Source of the DNA: Hyphomicrobiales bacterium
GTDB taxonomy: Bacteria > Pseudomonadota > Alphaproteobacteria > Rhizobiales > Rhizobiaceae
Direction of reading: 5' to 3'
NCBI GenBank assembly: GCA_012842935.1
Contig: DUSC01000254.1
Coordinates: 1 to 33,358, forward strand
DNA length: 33,358 nucleotides
The notes beneath the pieces are model-generated. The model worked only from the letters and a program-made list of their open reading frames with translations, did not search any database and was not told the origin of the DNA. Shown here piece after piece: positions 16,684 to 23,273 of this stretch. The position numbers and the translations under genes are program-made. The first letter of the stretch is position 1; the number at the start of each line of letters is the position of its first letter.

Positions 16684-17604
16684 TCAATCGCTGGCCTCTC
16701 GGCCAGCGCCGCCAAAGGTGAGTGCCAGATGTTCGACGAAAGTCAGCGCAGCGCCCTGCGGCTTCCGTTCCCGCTGCCAGGCGATGCCGACATCCATGGT
16801 CGGGATGTCGTCCTCGAGGTCGCGCCGCTCGATCAGCTGGCCGTCGAGCGACCAGTGTCGATAGACCATGTCGGAGAGGATCGTCAGACCCATTCCCGAC
16901 GCGACCATGGAGCGGACTGCCTCGACCGAGGAGGTGGAGAAGGTCACCTTCGGCTGGAAGCCGGCGCGCCGCCAGTAGCGCGAGGCTGTCTGATCGGCCT
17001 CGTCGACGGTCAGCATGATGTAGTCGCGGTCGGCAAGGTCGCCGAGCGTGATCTGCCGGGCGGAGAGCAGCTGGTGTCCGGCCGGCAGCCATAGCCGACG
17101 GCGCGATCGCAGGAGCGTCTCAAAGGCGATCTCACGGTGGTTGCGGAGGTTGGAGACCAGCATGAGCGCCATGTCGATCTCGCCGCCGACGATGGCGGTT
17201 TCCAGAGATTCGCGTGGCATTTCGATGAGTTCGACGGCAATATTCGGATAGGTCTGGCGGAAGCGGGCGTAGTGGCGCGGCAGGAAGTAGCCGCCCACCG
17301 TATAGGTCAGGCCGATACGGACGCGGCCTGTCTCGGAAACGTTCTCGCGCAGTGGCGAGTGGAGCGCGTCGTTGACGGCGGCCATGATGTTGCGCGCCCG
17401 GCCGAGGAAGCGGGAGCCCTCCGCGGTCAGCCTCACGCCGCCCGGCTGTCGGTCGAACAACGAGACACCGAGCGTCTCCTCGAGTTGCAGGATCGCGATG
17501 GTTATCGCCGACTGCGAGACGTTGAGTTCCTTCGCCGCCATGGAGATCTGGCCGGCCTCGGCGGCGGCCATGAAGTAGCGGACTTGGCGCAGCGTGAGGT
17601 TCAT
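16684..17604 (-). CDS. LysR-family transcriptional regulator
   Basis: 306 residues from the ATG at 17602-17604, with AGGGA 6-7 nt upstream. Residues 1-60 are the winged helix-turn-helix (LTLRQVRYFMAAAEAGQISMAAKELNVSQSAITIAI-type) and ~90-295 the periplasmic-binding-like effector domain. It is transcribed divergently from the pxpA-like operon, with a perfect dyad of LysR type in the 142-bp gap, and in line with the cupin-SnoaL and ALDH7 genes. The usual LysR design predicts that it activates the divergent operon when its effector, perhaps the operon's substrate, is bound. It could also control the genes downstream of itself. Confidence 0.93.
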   Translation of the reverse strand: MNLTLRQVRYFMAAAEAGQISMAAKELNVSQSAITIAILQLEETLGVSLFDRQPGGVRLTAEGSRFLGRARNIMAAVNDALHSPLRENVSETGRVRIGLTYTVGGYFLPRHYARFRQTYPNIAVELIEMPRESLETAIVGGEIDMALMLVSNLRNHREIAFETLLRSRRRLWLPAGHQLLSARQITLGDLADRDYIMLTVDEADQTASRYWRRAGFQPKVTFSTSSVEAVRSMVASGMGLTILSDMVYRHWSLDGQLIERRDLEDDIPTMDVGIAWQRERKPQGAALTFVEHLALTFGGAGREASD

Positions 17605-17623
17605 GCAAATCCCTGGTCCACGG

Positions 17624-17640
17624 TATTCGATCATCGAATA
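17624..17640. promoter_or_regulatory. LysR-type operator in the lysR-pxpA gap
   Basis: TATTCGAT-C-ATCGAATA is a perfect 17-base dyad and contains the LysR consensus T-N11-A. It begins 20 bp upstream of the lysR start, and is followed towards pxpA by an AT-rich tract at 17641-17675 with a second small dyad (TGAAA-TT-TTTCA). This tract stands out in an otherwise GC-rich window and probably holds the divergent promoters. Confidence 0.68.
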
Positions 17641-17746
17641 TCAAATGTGAAATTTTTCAATTTTACAATAGCCGGCCTTCCCGGCACGATTTGCACAAGA
17701 CCCGCAGGAACAAGGGCGGACCGACGCTTCATTCAGGGGACCCCGC

Positions 17747-18478
17747 GTGGCAATCACATTGAACTGCGACATGGGCGAGGCGTTCGGCCTCTACCACATG
17801 GGCGACGACGCGGCGCTGATGCCGCTGGTTTCGATCGCCAACGTCGCCTGTGGCTTCCACGCCTCGGACTACAACCACATGGATGCGACGGTCGCACTCG
17901 CAAAGCGCCACCGGGTCAAGGTCGGCGCCCATCCTTCGCTGCCCGACCTGCAGGGCTTCGGCCGCCGCGAGATGGCGATGGGCCGAGAGGAACTGGCAAA
18001 CTGCATCATCTACCAGGTCGGTGCGCTGAAGGGTTTCCTCGACGCGCACGACCTGCCGCTCAATCACATCAAGCCGCACGGCGTGCTCTATGGTATGGCA
18101 TCCAGGTTGGAGCATGCCGCGCACGCGGTCTGCGATGCCGCAGACGTGTTCAAGGTGCCGCTGCTCGGCATGGCCGGAACCCTGCACGAGACGATCTATG
18201 CGGCGCGCGGCCACGCATTCATCGCCGAATTTTACGCCGACCTCGACTATTCGGACGAGGGCAAGCTGGTGATTACGCGCAAGCACGACGCGCGCGACCC
18301 AGGCGACGCGGCTGCTCGTTGCCTGCGCGCTATCACCGAAGGCAAGACCAGAAGCCTCGGCGGCAAGGACATCCCCGTGCGCTGCGAGTCGATCTGCGTG
18401 CATTCCGACACGCCGAACGCGGTGGCGGTCGCGGAGGCCGTGCGCAAGGCCGTCGCGCCCTATCTTGAAGCCGCCTGA
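17747..18478 (+). CDS. pxpA: 5-oxoprolinase subunit A-like protein (LamB/YcsF family)
   Basis: 243 residues from a GTG at 17747 with GGGGA 6 nt upstream. It is a typical LamB/YcsF protein: LNCDMGEAFG at the N-terminus, ANVACGFHASDYN, GAHPSLPDLQGFGRR and KPHGVLYG. PxpA forms, with PxpB and PxpC, the bacterial ATP-dependent 5-oxoprolinase that opens pyroglutamate to glutamate in the cytoplasm. It is the first gene of a five-gene run in which two biotin-enzyme genes separate it from the B and C subunits. That arrangement leaves open a different or carboxylation-linked substrate. The family call is firm; the substrate is inferred. Confidence 0.88.
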   Translation: MAITLNCDMGEAFGLYHMGDDAALMPLVSIANVACGFHASDYNHMDATVALAKRHRVKVGAHPSLPDLQGFGRREMAMGREELANCIIYQVGALKGFLDAHDLPLNHIKPHGVLYGMASRLEHAAHAVCDAADVFKVPLLGMAGTLHETIYAARGHAFIAEFYADLDYSDEGKLVITRKHDARDPGDAAARCLRAITEGKTRSLGGKDIPVRCESICVHSDTPNAVAVAEAVRKAVAPYLEAA

Positions 18479-18497
18479 CCTTTTCCAGGAGACACCG

Positions 18498-18740
18498 ATG
18501 GCGACCCAATCGATCCTCGCGCCCCTACCGGGCACCTTCTATCGCCGGCCGTCGCCGGATCAGCCAGCCTTCAAGGAAGAGGGCGATTCGGTCGCGGTTG
18601 GCGACGTGATCGGCCTGATCGAGGTGATGAAGTCGTTCCACGAGGTGAAAGCCGACTGCGCCGGCAGGATCGTGCGCTTCACCGTCGACAACGAAGACCC
18701 GGTGATGGCCGGCAATCCCCTCGTCGAAGTCGAACTCTAG
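18498..18740 (+). CDS. Biotin carboxyl carrier protein (short biotinyl domain)
   Basis: An 80-residue lone biotinyl/lipoyl-type domain with the biotinylation motif EVMKSFHEV, where Lys45 should carry biotin. The classical motif is (A/V)MKM; Ser in place of the second Met is a common variant outside fatty-acid AccB. It lacks the long Ala/Pro-rich N-terminal part of fatty-acid-synthesis AccB proteins, arguing for a dedicated catabolic role. The start is the ATG at 18498 with AGGAG 7 nt upstream, 19 nt after the pxpA stop. It should shuttle carboxyl groups from the biotin carboxylase encoded next to the PxpB/C-like carboxyltransferase. Confidence 0.88.
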   Translation: MATQSILAPLPGTFYRRPSPDQPAFKEEGDSVAVGDVIGLIEVMKSFHEVKADCAGRIVRFTVDNEDPVMAGNPLVEVEL

Positions 18741-18748
18741 GGCACGCG

Positions 18749-20113
18749 ATGGCGATCGGTACGCTCCTCGTGGCCAACCGTGGCGAGATCGCGGTGCGCA
18801 TCATCCGCGCCGCCAAGACGCTGGGCATCCGCACGGTTCAGGCCTATTCCGACGCCGATGCGGATTCGCTCGCCGTCAGGCTCGCCGACGCGCGGGTCAA
18901 TGTCGGACCGCCTCACGCCACGAAGTCGTACCTGAACATCGCCCGGATCGTCGAAGCAGCGCTCGATTCCAGCGCCGACGCGGTTCACCCCGGCTACGGG
19001 TTCCTTGCCGAAAACGCCGCCTTTGCCGAGGCCGTCGCTTCGGCCGGCCTGACCTTCGTCGGCCCAAGCGCGGAAGCCATCCGGCTCATGGGCGACAAGG
19101 TCAGCGCCCGCGCCATGGCGGCGCGCGCCGGCGTGCCGACCGTGCCGGGAAGCCTCGGCCGGGTCGACGGCCTCGACGAGGCGCGCGCGGTCGTGGCCGA
19201 TACCGGTTTTCCGGTGATGATCAAGGCCGCAGCCGGCGGCGGCGGGCGCGGCATCCGCATCGCGCGTTCGATGGAGGAATTCGAGCGACTGTGGCCGCAG
19301 GCGAGCGCGGAGGCGAAGGCCGCTTTCGGCGACGGCGGCCTCTACCTCGAACGGGTCATCGAGAATGCCCGCCACGTCGAGGTACAGGTTCTCGGCGACG
19401 GCAAGCGCGCCGTACACTGTTTCGAGCGCGAATGCTCGCTGCAGCGGCGGCGCCAGAAAGTCTGGGAAGAGGCGCCGTTCGCCGGCCTGGGCGAGGACGT
19501 CCGCGCCAGGTTGTGCGGTTCGGCCGTCGCGCTCGCCGAGGCGGTCGGCTATTCGGGCGCGGGCACAGTGGAATATCTCTACGACGATGCCTCCGGCGCT
19601 TTCTATTTCCTCGAGATGAACACACGCATCCAGGTCGAGCATCCGGTGACGGAGATGATCACCGGCATCGACCTCGTCGGCGAGATGCTGCGCATCGCCG
19701 GCGGCGAACCGCTGCGCTTCGGCCAGGGAGACATACATCGCAACGGCCATGCCATCGAGGTGAGGCTCAACGCCGAGGATCCCGACAACGGCTTTCTGCC
19801 CGGGCCCGGCGTGGTCACCGACTTCAGGATCCCGGGCGGGCCGGGCGTGCGCTTCGACACGATGCTCTACGATGGCTACTCGATCCCCCCATTCTACGAT
19901 TCGCTGCTCGGCAAACTGATCGTATGGGGCGAGGACCGGCCTGCGGCGCTGGCGCGGCTGCGCGTGGCGCTCGGCGAACTCAATATCGGCGGGCCGAAGA
20001 CGACGAAGAGCCTGTTCGAGAGGCTGGGCAGGGATCCGGACGTCCAGGCCGGCAAGTTCCATACGCGCTGGCTGGAGGGCTGGCTTGAAAGCCAACCCGG
20101 CGACAGGCGGTGA
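18749..20113 (+). CDS. Biotin carboxylase (AccC family)
   Basis: 454 residues, full length for a single-domain biotin carboxylase. Visible motifs are the N-terminal TLLVANRGEIAVRIIRAAK, the ATP-lid glycine loop AAAGGGGRGIR (161-170) with Lys159 before it, and the active-site block EMNTRIQVEHPVTE (289-302). The enzyme carboxylates the biotin of the carrier protein using ATP and bicarbonate. It starts 8 nt after the carrier stop. Lying inside a pxpA...pxpBC operon, it is probably not the housekeeping acetyl-CoA carboxylase subunit: the companion carboxyltransferase accA/accD genes are absent and the neighbours are urea-carboxylase-like. The ATG is at 18749 with no strong ribosome site. Confidence 0.92.
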   Translation: MAIGTLLVANRGEIAVRIIRAAKTLGIRTVQAYSDADADSLAVRLADARVNVGPPHATKSYLNIARIVEAALDSSADAVHPGYGFLAENAAFAEAVASAGLTFVGPSAEAIRLMGDKVSARAMAARAGVPTVPGSLGRVDGLDEARAVVADTGFPVMIKAAAGGGGRGIRIARSMEEFERLWPQASAEAKAAFGDGGLYLERVIENARHVEVQVLGDGKRAVHCFERECSLQRRRQKVWEEAPFAGLGEDVRARLCGSAVALAEAVGYSGAGTVEYLYDDASGAFYFLEMNTRIQVEHPVTEMITGIDLVGEMLRIAGGEPLRFGQGDIHRNGHAIEVRLNAEDPDNGFLPGPGVVTDFRIPGGPGVRFDTMLYDGYSIPPFYDSLLGKLIVWGEDRPAALARLRVALGELNIGGPKTTKSLFERLGRDPDVQAGKFHTRWLEGWLESQPGDRR

Positions 20114-20138
20114 GGCGATCACGAGAGGTGGGCAGACG

Positions 20139-21011
20139 ATGAAGACCCGGTATTCGTTCGGCGGAGACGAGCACGTCTTCGTCGAGATCGACGAGGAGAT
20201 GTCGCTGGAGGCTTTCTTCAAGAGCCTCTCCATGACCAACGCGGTTCGTGACGCGCAGATCAAGGGGGTGACCGAAATCTGCCCGGCGAACGCCTCGTTC
20301 CAGATCAAGTTCGATCCGGACCTGATCGCGCCGGACGACATTCTGGCCGAGATCAAGAGCCTTGAGAAAGCCGCCGACAAGGCCGATCCGGTGATCAGGA
20401 CCCGCATCATCGAGATCCCGGTCTTCTATAACGACCCGTGGACGCACGAGACGCTGATGCGCTTCCGCGAGCGCCACCAGGACCCGAAGTCGACCGATAT
20501 CGAATACGGCGCGCGGATCAACGGCTACGCGTCGGTTGCCGACTTCGTCGTCGCGCATTCCGGCTCGCCGTGGTTCGTGTCGATGGTCGGCTTCGTCGCG
20601 GGCCTGCCGTTCCTCTATCAGATGGTCGAGCGTGGCCGGCAGATCCAGGTGCCGAAGTACCTTCGCCCGCGCACGGACACGCCGAAACTGACCGTCGGCC
20701 ATGGCGGCTGCTTCTCGTGCATCTATTCGGTTCGCGGCGCCGGCGGCTACCAGATGTTCGGCATCACGCCCATGCCGATCTACGATCCCGAGCAGAAGAT
20801 CAGCTATCTGCGCGACTTCATGTGCCTTTTCAACCCGGGCGACATCGTCAAGTGGAAGCCGATCGGCCGCGACGAATACGATCAGGCGGTGGCGGACGTC
20901 GATGCAGGCCGGTTCGTACCGACGATCCGCAACGTCACCTTCGACCTCGCCGAATTCAACCGGAACATCGACGCCTACAACGCCAAGCTCCTGGAGGCCC
21001 TCCATGCTTAA
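20139..21011 (+). CDS. pxpB: PxpB/KipI-like carboxyltransferase-domain protein
   Basis: 290 residues from an ATG with AGGTGGG upstream; an upstream in-frame start at 20085 would overlap the biotin carboxylase and lacks such a site. The N-terminal ~90 residues are the KipI-type domain (FGGDEHVFVEIDE...ICPANASFQIKFDPDLI). The C-terminal part keeps the fold landmarks RTDTPKLTVGHGG, MFGITPMPIYDPE and LFNPGDIVKWKPI. It is longer than typical PxpB (about 220-240), and the usual GGQTGIYP-like motif reads GGCFSCIYS. KipI/KipA-type domains also form the carboxyltransferase part of urea carboxylase. Its stop overlaps the pxpC start by 8 nt. The pxpB name is by family; the substrate may differ. Confidence 0.75.
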   Translation: MKTRYSFGGDEHVFVEIDEEMSLEAFFKSLSMTNAVRDAQIKGVTEICPANASFQIKFDPDLIAPDDILAEIKSLEKAADKADPVIRTRIIEIPVFYNDPWTHETLMRFRERHQDPKSTDIEYGARINGYASVADFVVAHSGSPWFVSMVGFVAGLPFLYQMVERGRQIQVPKYLRPRTDTPKLTVGHGGCFSCIYSVRGAGGYQMFGITPMPIYDPEQKISYLRDFMCLFNPGDIVKWKPIGRDEYDQAVADVDAGRFVPTIRNVTFDLAEFNRNIDAYNAKLLEALHA

Positions 21012-21975
21012 GGTCGTCACGCCGGGTCTCGCCACGACCGTCCAGGATCTCGGCCGCCCCGGCTACTATCATCTCGGCATCCCTCTCTCGGGCGGAATGG
21101 ACCGGTTCGCGCTACGCGCCGCCAATATGCTGGTCGGCAACGATGAGGGTGCGGCCGTGCTCGAGGGGGTGTTCATGGGGCCGGAACTCGTCTTTGGCGA
21201 GGATGCTACGGTGGCCGTGACCGGCGCCGAGCTGCCGGTCCTGGTCGACGGCGAACAGCAGGAGACCTGGACCTCGTTTTCCGTGAAGAGGGGGCAGAAG
21301 CTGTCGTTCGGCTTCCTCAAGTCTGGCGCCCGAATCTACATCGCGGTTTCCGGCGGCATCGACGTACCGCTGGCCCTCGGCTCGCGCTCAACTTACGCCA
21401 TCGGTGCGCTGGGCGGCTTCAAGGGCCGGCCGATCGCCGCGGGTGACGAACTGCCGGTCGGTGCCGGCAGGGGCGCAGCCGTCGGCCGCACAGTCCCCGA
21501 GGCGCTGCGCCGCAAGCCCGGCCTGCCGGCCGAGCTCAGGGTGCTTCCCGGCCTCTACTGGCACCGAATCACCGCCGAGGCCAGACGCCAGTTCTTCGCT
21601 GACACCTGGAAGGTTGCGCCTGAGGCGGACCGCATGGGCTACCGCTTCCGCGGCGGCAAGCCGCTGGCGTTCGAGCCGCGCGAGCAGCCCTTCGGCGCCG
21701 GCTCCGACCCGTCCAACATCGTCGACGCCTGCTATCCTTATGGCTCGATCCAGGTGCCCGGCGGCACCGAGCCGATCGTGCTGCACCGCGATGCCGTCTC
21801 GGGCGGCGGATACTTCATGGTCGGCACCGTGATCTCCGCCGACATGGACCTGATCGGGCAGCTGCAGCCGCACACGCCGTCGCGATTCGTCGAGGTTACG
21901 ATGGACCAGGCGCTCGCCGCGCGGCGCGAACGCAAGGCGCTGCTGGCGAAGGTGCGCGAGGCACTCGCCGCCTGA
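21004..21975 (+). CDS. pxpC: PxpC/KipA-like biotin-dependent carboxyltransferase protein
   Basis: 323 residues from the ATG at 21004 with GGAGG 6 nt upstream, overlapping pxpB by 8 nt. The N-terminus shows the family signature PGLATTVQDLGRPGYYHLGIPLSGGMDRFALRAAN; GSDPSNIVDACYPYGSIQVPGG and EPIVLHRDAVSGGGYFMVGTV are the later KipA landmarks. Length is normal. With PxpB it forms either the ATP-dependent 5-oxoprolinase core or, with the biotin carrier and biotin carboxylase of this operon, a urea-carboxylase-like carboxyltransferase. A strong hairpin follows the gene. Confidence 0.85.
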   Translation: MLKVVTPGLATTVQDLGRPGYYHLGIPLSGGMDRFALRAANMLVGNDEGAAVLEGVFMGPELVFGEDATVAVTGAELPVLVDGEQQETWTSFSVKRGQKLSFGFLKSGARIYIAVSGGIDVPLALGSRSTYAIGALGGFKGRPIAAGDELPVGAGRGAAVGRTVPEALRRKPGLPAELRVLPGLYWHRITAEARRQFFADTWKVAPEADRMGYRFRGGKPLAFEPREQPFGAGSDPSNIVDACYPYGSIQVPGGTEPIVLHRDAVSGGGYFMVGTVISADMDLIGQLQPHTPSRFVEVTMDQALAARRERKALLAKVREALAA

Positions 21976-22036
21976 CGCCGGGGCGCGGCGGTCTTCGGCC
22001 GGTCGCCGGGATCGCCTGCCAGCCCGGATCGCGGAA

Positions 22037-22076
22037 AAGCAGAGAGGCCGGTGGCGAGGCTGCCGGCCTTCTGCTT
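22037..22076. terminator. Terminator between pxpC and araC
   Basis: A long stem with a single bulged G: arms from AAGCAGA...GGCCGG (22037-22051) and CCGGCCTTCTGCTT (22063-22076), 11-base loop. Read on the minus strand it is followed by a short TTTT run, so it best fits as the intrinsic terminator of the araC-type gene. It can also stop pxpC transcription from the other side. Confidence 0.75.
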
Positions 22077-22095
22077 GCGCCCGGACGGACGCTGC

Positions 22096-23058
22096 TCAGT
22101 TGGTCCGGCGGGCCTGCTGTTGCCGATAGTCCTTCGGCGAGACGCCGAACTGGGCCTTGAAGGCGCGCGAAAACTGCGCGTGGTCCGAGAACCCGAAACG
22201 ATAAGCGACCTGGGCGATGGAGTCGCCGCCATTGCCGTCGCGCAGTTTCTCCTTCGCTGCGGCCAGCCGCTGGTCGCGGATCCACTGGCCGAGCGTCTGG
22301 TTGGTGTCGCGCAGGAGTTGGTGCAGGTAGCGCACCGAGATGCCGCAGCCGCGCGCCACCTTCTGTGGGTCGAGTTCGGGATCGTGGAGATGTCGGCGCA
22401 GGAAGGCGTCGATGCGGGTGAGATGCGAGGCGCGTACTGCCGACCCATGACCGGTCAGCGTCCGCTCGTCGGTCTCCAGCGCCAGCGCGAGGAGGTCAAT
22501 GAGCTGGCGGCCCACGGTCGCACAGACCTCATCGTTCATTGCCTCGTAGCGGCGGGGGATAAGGTGGAGCATGTCGACAAACAGTGCCGAGGCGCCGTTG
22601 GTGGCGTCGAACTGGTACGAACAGAAGCGGTCGGGCTGGCGGATGCGCGCGCCGAGCGCCGAGGCGTCGACCTTGAGCACCCACATGTCGGCCGTCTCGG
22701 AATGGCTGAACACATAGGGCTCGTCGCTGCGCTCCAGGATGAAGCCACCCGGATTGCAGCGTACCTCCCGGCCACACTGGCTGAACTGTATTTCCCCCCG
22801 CGCCGGCACCGTGACCAGGAACTCTTCGCGGCGTTCCGGCCTCAGGTGCTTGGGCAGGCGGCGATACTGCAGGGACTGCGATTGGAGCCTCGAGATCGAC
22901 ACGTCGCCGAGTTGCCAGTTGATCAGTTCACCGGTGAAGGAAGCCGGGTTACCGAACTCGAGGTCGAGCGGGAAATAGGTGTTGGCTATCGCCTCGTGCC
23001 AGTGACGGCTGCGGCTGGCAGGAGCAACGCCTCGGGTTGTGATGATCGAACTCTTCAC
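22096..23058 (-). CDS. AraC-family transcriptional regulator
   Basis: 320 residues. The GTG at 23056-23058 is the chosen start because AAGGAGG lies 10 nt upstream; a TTG three codons earlier is too close to that site. Residues ~10-200 resemble the AraC-binding-like (cupin-type) N-terminal domain of FeaR-like regulators. Residues ~215-315 hold the two helix-turn-helix motifs (KVARGCGISVRYLHQLLRDTNQTL and IAQVAYRFGFSDHAQFSRAFKAQFGVSPKDYRQ). It is divergent from hyuB-hyuA across a 215-bp gap, so it most likely activates that pair in response to its substrate or a breakdown product. No direct repeat was convincing enough to call as its binding site. Confidence 0.92.
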   Translation of the reverse strand: MKSSIITTRGVAPASRSRHWHEAIANTYFPLDLEFGNPASFTGELINWQLGDVSISRLQSQSLQYRRLPKHLRPERREEFLVTVPARGEIQFSQCGREVRCNPGGFILERSDEPYVFSHSETADMWVLKVDASALGARIRQPDRFCSYQFDATNGASALFVDMLHLIPRRYEAMNDEVCATVGRQLIDLLALALETDERTLTGHGSAVRASHLTRIDAFLRRHLHDPELDPQKVARGCGISVRYLHQLLRDTNQTLGQWIRDQRLAAAKEKLRDGNGGDSIAQVAYRFGFSDHAQFSRAFKAQFGVSPKDYRQQQARRTN

Positions 23059-23217
23059 GGCCCGCAATCCTCCTTACGAAAAAAGTCTAGTCACGTTTCG
23101 GCGAGGCTGTAAATGCGATTCGGCGCCCAGTGCGCTGGCGGACAAACCGCCGTTCCTCCCATGCAAAGACACGGCTTCGGATGCGTCGCTACCCTGCACA
23201 TGAAAGGTGCGGGCACT

Positions 23218-23235
23218 GCCCCGCGGCCGCGGGGC
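23218..23235. promoter_or_regulatory. 18-bp perfect GC palindrome in the hyuB leader
   Basis: GCCCCGCGG-CCGCGGGGC is fully self-complementary and lies 38 bp before the hyuB start. In RNA only a hairpin with a small loop could form. It may be an operator half, a leader hairpin or a chance product of high GC. Confidence 0.3.
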
Positions 23236-23273
23236 TACGTCCGGGCCGGACAAGCGTTAGGAGGAAGAATCCG

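Noticed and set aside
18749..20113. Housekeeping acetyl-CoA carboxylase accC
   Set aside because: The short carrier protein, the absent accA/accD and the pxpA/pxpBC neighbours argue for a dedicated catabolic carboxylase instead.
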